From NCBI RefSeq assembly GCF_014648295.1, contig NZ_BMQV01000003.1, forward strand, positions 62,001 through 126,000: 64,000 nt of DNA, read 5' to 3'. Below the pieces are notes generated by a model. That model made no database searches and was not told where the DNA came from. It saw only the letters and a list, made by a program, of their open reading frames with translations. Shown here in pieces: positions 21,089-31,092 of this stretch (positions are counted from its first letter, which is position 1; each line of letters opens with the position of its first letter). The position numbers and the translations under genes are program-made. This DNA comes from Shewanella saliphila. GTDB lineage: Bacteria > Pseudomonadota > Gammaproteobacteria > Enterobacterales > Shewanellaceae.

Positions 21089-23569
21089 TTACAGCAAGGT
21101 GACAAAGAAGCTCAGTTCAGTCACTACGCCTTTTGGTGTGGTGGCGGTTAAGGTCACGAAGCTAGTGCCCGTGTTGTCATCATTGGTTATCGTAAATGAA
21201 GTGGAGGTGCCGCCTGCTGAGTTACGGTCGGGTACCGTGTATCCAGAGAATGTTAACTCCCCCTCACTGCTGCTCACAGATAAGGTTGTGCCAGACGGTA
21301 ATATTTGGTCAGCACTGTCGCTGAGTACCACAGTAAATGTCGCTGAGTCGCCATTGGCGATATCCTGAATGTCAGTATCAAAATCATTAATCACTGAACC
21401 ATTTTGGCTTACTGTAAAGTTGGCCGTTGACCCAGACATGGTTAATACTAATGCTTTACGGATGTACGTTGTCATAGCCGAGCTATCACATAAACTGCCC
21501 TGGCATTGAGGGCCGTTAAATACACCGTCGGCTGCTTGATAGGTGCTACTTGATTGCGTATTGAAATACACCTCTGCAGACTGGCGATCGCCCGACTCAT
21601 CGTCATCTCTAAAGGCGTCAGGTAAATCAACAAAGCCACTGTCTTGATAGGTTTCAACATCCATGCCGTTACCGCTACAGGCAACAGACGTTGTACCACT
21701 TAAACAGCCGTTAACGGCGCTGCCATCGTCATCATCAAACACGTTATTGCCATTGGTATCGAAAAAGGTTTCGTGACCTAGTGCGTAAGCTAAAATGGTG
21801 ATGCGATGATCGGTTACCCGTGGTGATGTTGATGTCCAGGTGACGGCGCAGGTACCGCTTACGATGCTACATGATGGTTCAATTTGACCACCTTCCGTTG
21901 TAAAGTTAACTGTGGTGTCGTCTGGTGCTGGGTTACCAAAGCTGTCTGATGCATAAACTGTAATCGTGACATCTTCGCCATTGTAGTCGCCCGCTTCAGG
22001 ATTTGAGCTTGACGCCGAGATACTAAAGCCTAATTGCTGCGGCAGTCCGGTATTGACTGTGAGTTGTTCTGATTGGCTAGTAATGGTGTCACCTGTGTCG
22101 GCATCGGTTGTTGATGCCATCACGCGCACAGGGGTCGGAATAGTACCAGCTTGAACTCTCACACTTACAACACCTTCAGAGTTACTGATGCTGCTGTCTG
22201 TTGTTTCGCCATTAGAAAATTGTAAGCCACCAACCGTGGTGTCGAGGCTAAATTCAACCTCTTGTTGAGCTGCTGGTTGGCCATTAGCGCTGCTTACCAA
22301 GAAGGTCACCAAAGAAGACTCTGTGGTATCTGTACCCCCCGAACCTTTGATGCGGATTTGAGTTGGGTCTGCCGACACAAAGCTAATATTGGATAATGTT
22401 TGGCGCGCCAATGTAAAAGGTAAGCTCGCGCTTAAGCTTGTGTCATTAACGGTTGCACTGGCTACAATGGTGTCAGTGCTTTCACTATTGCCACTACAAC
22501 TGGTGTCTGAAAACGTCGAGCTGGCTGAGCCTGACACTGTGGTGACCGGTGAGTCTAAGGTTGCATTGTCGTTGGTTGTACAGTCTGAACTAAAGCTAAT
22601 ACTGATAGGGCTTTGTAAGCGGGTAATCGTGCCATCGTCTGCTTCTGTCACTAGGGTGGCGGTTACGCCAAATGAGCCGCCCGCGCTAATGGTGTAATTA
22701 CCCTCAGTATCGGCTGTTAAGGTTGTCGCTAATAGGTTTTCAACAAATTCGTCGCTGTCATTGTAAGAGCCCATCATTACCGTGCCGTCAGTCGTAACAT
22801 CGGTCGATGCAAGCACTTCATAGGCGCTGGTCGCGGTTAATGTGGTGTCTTCATATTCTGCGGTGGCGGTAAGAAGGCTAGCCCCTAATTCTGAATCAGT
22901 AGGCGTAAAGCTTAACGTTGCAACGCCAGAGTCTGTAGTGAGCGCGGTAGTGGGAGATAACGTGGCGCTGCCAGCGTTAAAGGTCACAATTTGGTTAGCT
23001 ATGCCCTGGTTTTCGCTGTCGGTTAGCGTTGCATTAAGTTGTACTGTGTCATCCACATTAAAACGGGTAATCACTCCGCTACTGTCACTGATTGACACGG
23101 TAAAGTTTAGCGCTTCTACAGGGGCTGTGGTGTTGTACTCTTTAAATTGGTAGTTACGACTGTCGCTAACACTGTCATCGTCATCAGAGGTGTAGGTTGC
23201 CGTTAACGTGCCAGCTTCTGTGCTGGTAGAGGTAATAAAAGTCGTTGCGATGCCGCTTGTATCGGTTAATACAGATGCATTGCTTAAGGTGGCATTGCTG
23301 GTACTAAACTCGATAAGTGCACCACTGACATTGGCACTGCCTAATGTCAGTGTGGCTACGGCGCAAATGCTGTCATTGAGATCAAAGACTAAACTGTCGG
23401 TACTGGCATCACATTGGCCATTTACTACATCCTGGTAGCTAACCGACAGGCTATAACTGTCATCTGATGTATCTGAGTCAGTGCCATCTGCAGCACCGTT
23501 ACAACCTGTAAATAACAATATTGAAGCAAAAGATAAAAAAAGTGCACGTATCGTTGTTTCAAGCTGCAT
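21089..23569 (-). CDS. Large surface lipoprotein with bacterial Ig-like (Big_1-type) domains
   Basis: About 826 residues. It starts with a lipoprotein signal (IRALFLSFASILLFTGCNGA, lipobox FTGC) and a short acidic Asp/Ser linker. The rest is a string of ~100-residue beta domains with the invasin/intimin-type signature of a variable loop followed by sequence like GVATLSFTPTDSELGASLLTATAEY and GIATTFITSTSTEAGTLTATYTS. At least five repeats are visible, and a Ca-binding-like DTNGNNVFDDDDGS insert sits near residue 620. The start at 23569 is chosen because AAGGA is spaced 8 bases from it; the ATG nine bases earlier has none. Probably displayed on the outer membrane; ligand unknown. Confidence 0.8.
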   Translation of the reverse strand: MQLETTIRALFLSFASILLFTGCNGAADGTDSDTSDDSYSLSVSYQDVVNGQCDASTDSLVFDLNDSICAVATLTLGSANVSGALIEFSTSNATLSNASVLTDTSGIATTFITSTSTEAGTLTATYTSDDDDSVSDSRNYQFKEYNTTAPVEALNFTVSISDSSGVITRFNVDDTVQLNATLTDSENQGIANQIVTFNAGSATLSPTTALTTDSGVATLSFTPTDSELGASLLTATAEYEDTTLTATSAYEVLASTDVTTDGTVMMGSYNDSDEFVENLLATTLTADTEGNYTISAGGSFGVTATLVTEADDGTITRLQSPISISFSSDCTTNDNATLDSPVTTVSGSASSTFSDTSCSGNSESTDTIVASATVNDTSLSASLPFTLARQTLSNISFVSADPTQIRIKGSGGTDTTESSLVTFLVSSANGQPAAQQEVEFSLDTTVGGLQFSNGETTDSSISNSEGVVSVRVQAGTIPTPVRVMASTTDADTGDTITSQSEQLTVNTGLPQQLGFSISASSSNPEAGDYNGEDVTITVYASDSFGNPAPDDTTVNFTTEGGQIEPSCSIVSGTCAVTWTSTSPRVTDHRITILAYALGHETFFDTNGNNVFDDDDGSAVNGCLSGTTSVACSGNGMDVETYQDSGFVDLPDAFRDDDESGDRQSAEVYFNTQSSSTYQAADGVFNGPQCQGSLCDSSAMTTYIRKALVLTMSGSTANFTVSQNGSVINDFDTDIQDIANGDSATFTVVLSDSADQILPSGTTLSVSSSEGELTFSGYTVPDRNSAGGTSTSFTITNDDNTGTSFVTLTATTPKGVVTELSFFVTLL

Positions 23570-23616
23570 TAGCCACATCCTTATTTCGATTAATCAGACT
23601 ATTTTGAGTATAGAGT

Positions 23617-24150
23617 TTATTCTTTTATCTCAGCACGTAAGTATTTAAACAATTCTTTAGACGACTTTGATTCTGGGCCTTTGGCTAATTCTTTATTAGC
23701 TTGGCGGATCAATTGACGCAATTTTTGACGCTCTAGCTGTGGGTGTTGATCCAATAAACTTTGGACTTCATCGTCACCGTTAGCCAGCAAGCGCTCGCGC
23801 ATCTTTTCAAAGATTTGTAACTGAGCGGCTTCATTATTGTTCTTATTCAAGACTTTATCTAGTGCTGCTTGAATAGGTTCGTGATCAAAGCCACGCATTA
23901 GCTTACCGATGTATTGCAAATGGCGGCGATACGCTTCGGTTTTTTGCTTAATGAGTTTTGATTTTAAGACAGCGTCGTAAAGAAACTCATCTAAATCCAT
24001 TTTATCTAGTTGAGTTTTACTTAGCGCAACTAAGCGCATGCCAAGTGCTTGAGCATCTTCGCTTTCTTTTTTAAATTCTGTTCTGCTGACGTAATCGTCA
24101 TCGTTATCATAGGGCTGCTGAAAGTGTTCAGAATCGCCAACAATCTTCAT
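23617..24150 (-). CDS. yjgA: YjgA / DarP, 50S ribosome-assembly factor
   Basis: DUF615 protein that associates with late 50S assembly intermediates. The family pattern is clear: EDAQALGMRLVALSKTQLDKMDL, then RRHLQYIGKLMRGFD, then a Lys/Arg-rich C-terminal helix. The ATG at 24150 is preferred over one 13 codons upstream because GAGG lies ten bases before it; the protein is then 177 residues, the usual size. It is divergent from pmbA, the standard yjgA-pmbA arrangement. Confidence 0.93.
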   Translation of the reverse strand: MKIVGDSEHFQQPYDNDDDYVSRTEFKKESEDAQALGMRLVALSKTQLDKMDLDEFLYDAVLKSKLIKQKTEAYRRHLQYIGKLMRGFDHEPIQAALDKVLNKNNNEAAQLQIFEKMRERLLANGDDEVQSLLDQHPQLERQKLRQLIRQANKELAKGPESKSSKELFKYLRAEIKE

Positions 24151-24297
24151 AGTCTTAAACCTCGAGTCAATATGGGCTAATGATAGCATTTATTTGGCAT
24201 TGAATATGCAGATTTTATTCAACATGATCGCTTGGTTATCAATCGGCTTTTTTATTTGATATGCTAGCGACAATTAGACTAATTAAAGAGTAAATTT

Positions 24298-25677
24298 GTG
24301 GCTTCTCATCCTTCTTCAGCGCCTAGCGCCAGTGACACAACACCAAGAATTGATTCTGAATTATCAGCACTAAAAGATGCCGTCGCCGTAGCATTAGAGT
24401 ACGCTAAACAACTAGGTACCACTGCCGCCGAAGTGGCCATTAGTAAGCAGCAAGGTTTATCGGTGTCGACACGTGAAAAAGAAGTCGAAACTGTCGAGTT
24501 TAATAAAGACGGTGCATTAGGTATTACCATTTACCGTGACGGTCGCAAAGGTAACTCTTCTACTTCAGATCTGAGCCCTGAGGCAATTCGTGAAGCGGTA
24601 AGAGCGGCAGATGGTATTGCTAAATACACCTCAGAAGATCCCTTTAGTGGCTTAGCTGATGCTGAGTTAATGGCGCAAGATATTCGTGATTTACAGCTAT
24701 ATCATCCACAAGATATTGATGCTGAAGAGTTAGCGCAATTGGCCATTCGTGCAGAAGCGGCCAGTTTGTCAGTTGATAGCCGTATTCGTAATTCAGATGG
24801 TGCTTCAGCCAATGCGCACACTGCTGCTAAAGTTTATGGTAATAGCCATGGTTTTTTAAACGGTTACTGCAGCTCGCGCTACAGCTTAAGTTGTGTGGTG
24901 ATTGGCGAAGAGTCAGACGGCAATATGCAGCGTGATTACGATTATACCGTCGCCCGCAAATATCAAAATTTGTTGTCGCCAGAGTCTGTTGGTCAACAGG
25001 CTGCCAATAAAACCTTAAGTCGTTTAGATGCGCGTAAAATTGCCACGGCTAAAATGCCTGTCTTGTTTGCACCAGAAATTGCCACAGGGCTTATGGGCCA
25101 TTTAATTGGTGCTATTAGCGGCAGCAGTATTTATCGCAAGTCGAGTTTTTTACTAGATGCGATAGGTACCCAGGTGTTTCCTGAGTGGTTTAATATTGAA
25201 GAACAGCCACATTTAGTCGGGGCCTTAGCCAGCGCAAATTACGACAGCGAAGGTGTTGCAACGCAGTCGCGCCGCATTATCGACAACGGTCAACTTGCGA
25301 CTTACCTTCTAACCAGTTACTCAGCTCGTAAACTCAGCATGACTAATACTGGTCATGCTGGTGGTATTTACAACTGGACCTTAAGTCATACAAATCAAAC
25401 CTTTGACGACTTAGTTAAAGCAATGAACACAGGTTTGATTGTGACCGAAGTAATGGGCCAAGGAGTGAATGGTGTTACTGGCGATTACTCACGCGGTGCA
25501 GCTGGTTTTTATGTTGAAAACGGTGAAGTACTTTACCCCGTTGAAGAAATTACCATAGCAGGTAACTTAAAAGATATGTTCAAAGGGATTCAAGGCATAG
25601 GTAAAGATCGTGACTTACGTTCATCGGTTCGTACCGGTGGTATTTTACTGAGCGAAATGAAGATCGCCGGCAACTAG
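24298..25677 (+). CDS. pmbA: Metalloprotease regulatory subunit PmbA/TldE
   Basis: Partner of TldD in the TldD/E heterodimeric protease, needed for maturation of peptides such as microcin B17. It has the paralogous U62 fold but lacks the HExxxH zinc motif (the equivalent region reads TGLMGHLIGAISGSSIYRKS), as expected for TldE. The C-terminal GIQGIGKDRDLRSSVRTGGILLSEMKIAGN is characteristic. Translation starts at GTG with AAAGAG about ten bases upstream. Length 459 is normal. Confidence 0.95.
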   Translation: MASHPSSAPSASDTTPRIDSELSALKDAVAVALEYAKQLGTTAAEVAISKQQGLSVSTREKEVETVEFNKDGALGITIYRDGRKGNSSTSDLSPEAIREAVRAADGIAKYTSEDPFSGLADAELMAQDIRDLQLYHPQDIDAEELAQLAIRAEAASLSVDSRIRNSDGASANAHTAAKVYGNSHGFLNGYCSSRYSLSCVVIGEESDGNMQRDYDYTVARKYQNLLSPESVGQQAANKTLSRLDARKIATAKMPVLFAPEIATGLMGHLIGAISGSSIYRKSSFLLDAIGTQVFPEWFNIEEQPHLVGALASANYDSEGVATQSRRIIDNGQLATYLLTSYSARKLSMTNTGHAGGIYNWTLSHTNQTFDDLVKAMNTGLIVTEVMGQGVNGVTGDYSRGAAGFYVENGEVLYPVEEITIAGNLKDMFKGIQGIGKDRDLRSSVRTGGILLSEMKIAGN

Positions 25678-25904
25678 TTTATTACAAATTAGCAGGGCGA
25701 ATGTGGAGTCAGCTTAACGCGCTTAGTCTATTTTTTGCTCGATTGTACGATTTAAAATCTCTTACCGGTCGATAATCGTTTTTTTTATAACCAATTTGGA
25801 TTAGATTGACGTTTTATATACCAACTTTACACTTCTTTACGGTCGTTTACGCATACAAAGAGTCATAATACTGCGAATGTAGCTAAGTGGTTAATGGAGC
25901 AATT

Positions 25905-27275
25905 ATGTTTAACAAGAAATTAGGCCAGTTGATATTAATATCAGCGGTTGGAACTGTGATGTTCGGTTGTGGTTCTGACAGTTCAGATAGTAGTAGCAGC
26001 GATGTTGCTTATGTACAGTATTACAATGCCTCACCAAACAGTACCTCAACGTCGTTAGTGCTTGATGACTATTCGTACACAGCAATTGACTTTGCTGATG
26101 CTATGCCGCGTTATGGCTACAGTACTGGCAGCGTAGATTTAGAGATTGAAGGCCAGGATGAAGATGGCGAAACCGTTACCATATACACTGACACAGTGGA
26201 CATGGATGACGATGATAACCACTTATTTGTGCTCCATGGTGATTATACCGATCCACAATTACTAGACATTAATTACAACCGTGAAGATATGGACGATCTT
26301 AACGCGGATGATGATTATGAATACAGTAAAATGCAGGTGCTTATTGCCAACGTAGCTACTGATGAAGGCACATTTGATGCGTATATCTCTCTTGATACTC
26401 AAGACTTTGATGAAGCGGTAATGTTAGGCTCTGTGGGTTATGGTACTTACAGTGACTCAATGATCCTCGACACTGAAGATTACATTGTTTATTTGACCGA
26501 AGCTGGCTCTACAGATGTAGTTTACACTACAGGTAGCATGGATTTTACCACTGAAACTGTTTACAAATTGGTTATCCGCAATAGCTTTGGAGCTGGTGAT
26601 CTTAAAATCAATATCGACAGTGTTGATTCAACAACAACAGTCGATAATTATGCAGCGTTAGAATCAACAGCAGACTATCGAATATTCAATGGCCTTGAAA
26701 CTCAAAACATTGATGTGACGGTATCGAGCCAACAAGAAACTCAATACCTGTATGATGTTGCTGCATTTTCAGTATCTGACTATCAATCAACGTCATTTAA
26801 TGATTATGGTATTACTGTAAAAGATGCGACAACCAAAACACAGCTATTTAATAACTTGCTTGTGACGTTTGAACAAGATGATGTGAAATCAGTGCTTGTA
26901 TATCAAAACGAAGACGGTTCAGTGGAAGGGATGGAAATTACTCAAGACCTTCGTCCACGTGCATATGAATATAAAGTCGATGTCGTTAACTTGTCTTATG
27001 ACTACGATGATCTGAGCGTGTATTTTGTCCGTGATTCAGAAACCATTGAAACGGCTGAATATACGTTAACCGATTTAGACTTCGTTGAAGAGCAAAGCAC
27101 AACATTACCAGAAGACTTTTACGAAATTAATATCGTCTATGAAGCTGACAACGGCACTCAAACTCTGATTTATCAGTCTGAGACTTTAGATATTAGTGGC
27201 GACAGCAACTTTACTTTTGTACTGACACCAGACAGTACAAGTACACTAGGTCATAGATTGACCATGCTAGAATAA
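25905..27275 (+). CDS. DUF4397-like secreted lipoprotein
   Basis: Predicted lipoprotein: MFNKKLGQLILISAVGTVMFGCGSD with lipobox MFGC, then a Ser/Asp spacer. The mature 430 residues are strongly acidic and beta-rich, with repeats of the type VAYVQYYNASPNSTSTSLVLDD and SKMQVLIANVATDEGTFDAY, which resemble DUF4397 beta-sandwich domains. I chose the ATG at 25905 (TGGAGC at 25895-25900) over the GTG at 25887. The function is unknown. It stands alone between pmbA and the convergent rimO. Confidence 0.72.
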   Translation: MFNKKLGQLILISAVGTVMFGCGSDSSDSSSSDVAYVQYYNASPNSTSTSLVLDDYSYTAIDFADAMPRYGYSTGSVDLEIEGQDEDGETVTIYTDTVDMDDDDNHLFVLHGDYTDPQLLDINYNREDMDDLNADDDYEYSKMQVLIANVATDEGTFDAYISLDTQDFDEAVMLGSVGYGTYSDSMILDTEDYIVYLTEAGSTDVVYTTGSMDFTTETVYKLVIRNSFGAGDLKINIDSVDSTTTVDNYAALESTADYRIFNGLETQNIDVTVSSQQETQYLYDVAAFSVSDYQSTSFNDYGITVKDATTKTQLFNNLLVTFEQDDVKSVLVYQNEDGSVEGMEITQDLRPRAYEYKVDVVNLSYDYDDLSVYFVRDSETIETAEYTLTDLDFVEEQSTTLPEDFYEINIVYEADNGTQTLIYQSETLDISGDSNFTFVLTPDSTSTLGHRLTMLE

Positions 27276-27302
27276 TTCATTGAAATAATGATTTAGCAAA
27301 AC

Positions 27303-27333
27303 AAAAAGCCGATATCACAGATATCGGCTTTTT
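27303..27333. terminator. Bidirectional terminator between the DUF4397 lipoprotein gene and rimO
   Basis: Five A, then GCCGATATC (27308-27316), a 3-nt loop, GATATCGGC (27320-27328), then five T. The symmetry gives a U-tract on both strands. Confidence 0.9.
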
Positions 27334-27372
27334 AATTTATTGCGTTTCTGACTCATCCGCTAAGCAAACAGG

Positions 27373-28779
27373 TTAATCTTCTACTTTAACGCCCCACACA
27401 TCGTGCTCGTCGGCATGAATAATTTGTACCCAAACTTGGTCGCCTGGTTGCACGTCAAACTCGTCGGTTAAATACACTTTACCGTCAATTTCTGGCGCGT
27501 CCATGTAGGAGCGACCTACAGCACCTTCGGTGTTCACTTCATCAATTAAGATTAAATACTCTTGACCAATACGGGCTTGCAGTTTGTCGGCACTGATCTG
27601 TGCCTGAACCGCCATAAAGCGTTGTAAACGGTCTTCCATAACATCTTCTGGCACATGGTCTGGTAAATCGTTAGCTTTAGCGCCTTCTACTGGCGAGTAT
27701 TTAAAACAGCCTACGCGATCAAGCTGTGCTTCTTCTAAAAAGTCTAATAGCTCTTCAAACTCTTCTTCGGTTTCACCCGGGAAACCAACAATAAAGGTTG
27801 AGCGAATCACTAATTCAGGACAAATCTCGCGCCATTTTGCGATGCGCTCTAACACTTTGTCTGAGCTGCCTGGGCGTTTCATTAATTTAAGGATACGCTT
27901 ATTGGCATGCTGAAACGGAATATCTAAATATGGCAGAATTTTACCTTCGGCCATTAATGGAATAATGTCGTCCACATGCGGGTAAGGGTAAACATAGTGC
28001 AAACGTACCCACACACCTTGCTTAGCGAGCTCTTCACACAGCTGCTGCATGTGAGTTTTCACTGGCATGCCATCCCAAAATGCGGTTTTATGTTTTACAT
28101 CAACGCCGTAAGCAGAGGTGTCTTGCGAAATGACTAATAGCTCTTTTACGCCTGCGTTCACTAAACGCTGGGCTTCATCGAGTACATCACCAATCGGGCG
28201 AGAGTCTAAATCGCCGCGCATTGATGGAATAATGCAGAAGGTACAACGGTGATTACAGCCTTCTGATATTTTCAAATAGGCGTAATGCTTCGGCGTGAGT
28301 TTGACGCCGTGATCAGGCACCAGGTCCATCAGTGGATTGTGTTTAGGTTTTTCAACATGCAGGTGTACTTGTTTAAGCACTTCATCATAGGCATGTGGGC
28401 CGGTAACGCCTAGCACGTTAGGGTGAAGTTCAACAATTTCATCTTTCTTAACGCCTAAACAACCTGTTACGAGCACTTTACCGTTGGCGGCTAATGCTTC
28501 GCCAATCGTTTCTAACGACTCTTGTACCGCGCTATCAATAAAGCCACAGGTGTTCACAATAACCAAATCGGCATCGTCATAGCTGTTGGTGACATCATAA
28601 CCTTCGGTGCGTAATTGAGTGAGGATCCGTTCTGAATCGACTAAATTTTTTGGACAGCCCAGAGATACAAAGCCAATTCGATTACCAGTGTTAGGGGCAC
28701 TTGTGCTGTTAGCAGCAAGGGTTTTTACTGGAATATCGAGCGTAGTTGTTTGCTTGGGTGTAAAGGTTTCAACTGTCAT
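27373..28779 (-). CDS. rimO: Ribosomal protein S12 methylthiotransferase RimO
   Basis: Radical-SAM methylthiotransferase that modifies Asp89 of ribosomal protein S12. The N-terminal UPF0004 domain binds the auxiliary 4Fe-4S cluster with Cys in [20 protein letters not shown] and GCLGV. The radical-SAM CxxxCxxC is [15 protein letters not shown] near residue 175. A C-terminal TRAM domain follows (~400-468). SLGCPKN with LVDSE separates RimO from MiaB. The ATG has GAG six bases upstream. The extra ~33 N-terminal residues rich in Thr/Ser are commonly variable. Confidence 0.97.
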   Translation of the reverse strand: MTVETFTPKQTTTLDIPVKTLAANSTSAPNTGNRIGFVSLGCPKNLVDSERILTQLRTEGYDVTNSYDDADLVIVNTCGFIDSAVQESLETIGEALAANGKVLVTGCLGVKKDEIVELHPNVLGVTGPHAYDEVLKQVHLHVEKPKHNPLMDLVPDHGVKLTPKHYAYLKISEGCNHRCTFCIIPSMRGDLDSRPIGDVLDEAQRLVNAGVKELLVISQDTSAYGVDVKHKTAFWDGMPVKTHMQQLCEELAKQGVWVRLHYVYPYPHVDDIIPLMAEGKILPYLDIPFQHANKRILKLMKRPGSSDKVLERIAKWREICPELVIRSTFIVGFPGETEEEFEELLDFLEEAQLDRVGCFKYSPVEGAKANDLPDHVPEDVMEDRLQRFMAVQAQISADKLQARIGQEYLILIDEVNTEGAVGRSYMDAPEIDGKVYLTDEFDVQPGDQVWVQIIHADEHDVWGVKVED

Positions 28780-28910
28780 AAAATCTCACACATAGAGGTT
28801 GCGATTAATGTTAATAAAAAAGTGCGCGGATTATACCTGAAAGCGTTAAAAGGTATAGATCCAATGTGGTTGAAAAGTATACTGTAAAAATTTGGCATTA
28901 GGCTAATAAA

Positions 28911-28945
28911 AAACGACGTGATATCGGTTGATATCACGTCGTTTT
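28911..28945 (-). terminator. Terminator of the chemoreceptor gene
   Basis: A 13-bp perfect stem, ACGACGTGATATC with GATATCACGTCGT (cores 28913-28925 and 28930-28942), a 4-nt loop, and T-runs on the minus-strand exit. It lies 55 bases after the minus-strand stop at 29000. Confidence 0.88.
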
Positions 28946-28999
28946 ATTTTGAGTTAGCCGGGTTAATTAACCCGGCAACCTGTTGATCAACCGCTCACT

Positions 29000-30439
29000 T
29001 TAGTTAGTGCGGTAACGGCTTAAAATCTTACCTAAGTTAGCAGAAGCTTCGGTTAGGTCTTTCACGCCATGTGATGATTGCTGCGACAACCCGCGGATGA
29101 CGTTCGATTTTTGGCGAATGTCGGTGAGTTCTTTAGCAATATCATTAGCAACAGCACTTTGCTCTTCAGATGATGTCGAAATCTGGAAGCTCATGTCCAT
29201 AATTGAACGAGATGACTCTGCAATCGCATCAATGTCAGTACCAATGTTACTGATTAAGTCGCTACTGGTTTGCGCTTGTTTAACGGTGTCTTGAGTAATG
29301 CTGTCGATGTTAAGCGTTTCGCTTTGCAGTAACTCAATCATGTTATGAATTTCAACCGTTGCAGCTTGAGTTCGGCCCGCTAGGGTTCTTACTTCGTCGG
29401 CAACCACGGCAAATCCACGACCCATTTCACCGGCACGTGCTGCTTCAATGGCCGCATTAAGCGCCAGTAAGTTAGTTTGGTCTGAAATCGCATTAATGGT
29501 GGTAATCACATCATTAATGTTGGTGGCGTTAACCTTTAGGGTGTTCACCGAGTTTGACGTTTGCTCAATGTACTTAGACAGTTGCTCAATTTCGTTAATG
29601 GCACGTTTTGCTCTGTCGTAGCTTTGGCGAGTGTATTCTGAGTCTTGCTCAACACGCTCAGTAGAGTTACGCGCAATATTAGATACTTCAGCAGCAGAGG
29701 CGGTCATTTCTTCCATAGCGGTGGCGACAGAGTCGAGTGATGCATACTGTAGGTCGATTTGTTCTGCACTTTGTTCTGCATCGCGAGCAAAAGAGTCTGA
29801 GGTTGCATGTAAGGTATCGGTATTGGTTTTAACGGCAATAACCAGCTCACTTAAGGTGTCCATGGCTTTGTCTAATGCACAACCAATGGTGCCAAACTCG
29901 TCGCGGCCAGGGTGGAACCCTAAGCGTGAGGTTAAGTCGCCTTTAGCAATTTTTTCTGTGGTATCCCATAACACCCATAATGCTCCACCAATAAATGTGG
30001 CGTTCCAATAAATAACCAAAGCAAAAGGTATTATCCATAAAAACGACAGTAACATTGAGTTCATAGCCGCTTGTTTAGCATCTGACTCTTGGTTATACAC
30101 TGATTCGCTAAGCATGTAATATTGGCCTGCTGAGGCGTATACCGCGGTGACGGTGTCTTGTGAGCGACTACTGGTTTGAGCGCGATTAGACACTTGCAAC
30201 CCAAGACTTGCAGCCTGTTCAAGTTGGCCGGTTGAATCAAGTGCTTGCACCATAGCAGCGGCTTTTTGCTCTAGCATCTGTACCGATTGCTGTTCAATTT
30301 GATCCATTTTGCTGAAATAGCTGCTGATGGATACGCTGGATAACACGATTAGGAATAGCGCAAAGATGGTCCAAAATTTGTCGTTAATCGACATCTTTAT
30401 GAAGAGTTTATCAATACTTCTGAAATCAACTTGTTTCAT
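29000..30439 (-). CDS. Methyl-accepting chemotaxis protein
   Basis: Transmembrane chemoreceptor that controls CheA. TM1 lies at residues ~19-38 ([21 protein letters not shown]), a short ~90-residue periplasmic segment follows, and TM2 covers ~128-155 ([16 protein letters not shown]). A HAMP region runs to about 205. The cytoplasmic signalling domain has the conserved hairpin tip [40 protein letters not shown] near 310-350. The small sensory region carries no recognisable dCache or sCache motif, so the ligand is unknown. It is monocistronic. Confidence 0.95.
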   Translation of the reverse strand: MKQVDFRSIDKLFIKMSINDKFWTIFALFLIVLSSVSISSYFSKMDQIEQQSVQMLEQKAAAMVQALDSTGQLEQAASLGLQVSNRAQTSSRSQDTVTAVYASAGQYYMLSESVYNQESDAKQAAMNSMLLSFLWIIPFALVIYWNATFIGGALWVLWDTTEKIAKGDLTSRLGFHPGRDEFGTIGCALDKAMDTLSELVIAVKTNTDTLHATSDSFARDAEQSAEQIDLQYASLDSVATAMEEMTASAAEVSNIARNSTERVEQDSEYTRQSYDRAKRAINEIEQLSKYIEQTSNSVNTLKVNATNINDVITTINAISDQTNLLALNAAIEAARAGEMGRGFAVVADEVRTLAGRTQAATVEIHNMIELLQSETLNIDSITQDTVKQAQTSSDLISNIGTDIDAIAESSRSIMDMSFQISTSSEEQSAVANDIAKELTDIRQKSNVIRGLSQQSSHGVKDLTEASANLGKILSRYRTN

Positions 30440-31092
30440 AGCGAGGGTACCTAAACCGGTAAATACAATAGATGCAAATAGTAGATTAGCTGGCAGTATT
30501 TTGATACTAAAATACCGTGCAAACTACAATTCTTATGACAAAAACAACTAAGTGACTATATTTATATCGACAATAAATCTTATAGCTTAAGAGATTTATT
30601 GTTTTTTATCGGCGTAATTCGAACATGGCTTTAATGGTTTGTACTGCATGAGCCTTCTATTTTTCTGCATTTTATAACATTTTTATCACAACTAACGGTT
30701 ACTAATGGGGTAAACCATAGCTTGGCCTGTTTAATTATCTACATATTCATTTATCGTTTCAAGGTAAGCGATAGTATTAATTACATTACAAAACAGCATG
30801 TTGTAATACTCTTGTTGTATTTTTAATAAAAGTGTTACAAAAATTATCATACTGTTTTGAAATAACCCTAAGTGTTGTTTTGTGCTTAGTTTATGTTTTT
30901 AAATGAGAATTTGATCACACTTTATTTCTTATCCTACCAAGAGAACTATTTTGTTTTGTTAATCAAATAGATAGTGATTTTTTCTGCTCATTATTTGTGA
31001 TCAATGTTCTTTTTAATGTCACAAAACTTTGGGACAATCGCGCCGCATATTACAAAAAAATAGCATTTCTATTACAAAATATGGGGTTAAAA
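30440..31092. other. 650-bp A+T-rich divergent regulatory region
   Basis: Lies between the chemoreceptor gene (minus) and the nuclease gene (plus). It is long and very A+T-rich, with a CRP-like site (listed separately) 170 bases before the nuclease start. An earlier in-frame ATG at 30997 would add 32 residues and bury the signal peptide, so it is not taken as the start. No small gene was recognised. Confidence 0.6.
30901..30922 (+). promoter_or_regulatory. CRP-like binding site upstream of the extracellular nuclease
   Basis: TGAGA-N6-TCACA at 30904-30919 matches the CRP core TGTGA-N6-TCACA at 9 of 10 positions, with AAA before it and TTT close after. By hand alignment 17 of 22 bases agree with the extended consensus. 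Confidence 0.55.

Noticed and set aside
30996..31023. Second CRP site (TGTGA ... TCACA) upstream of exeM
   Set aside because: The half-sites are 18 bases apart, not 6.
30997..31092. Longer N-terminus for exeM starting at 30997
   Set aside because: It would place 32 residues before the signal peptide, and the ATG at 31093 has a usable ribosome binding site.
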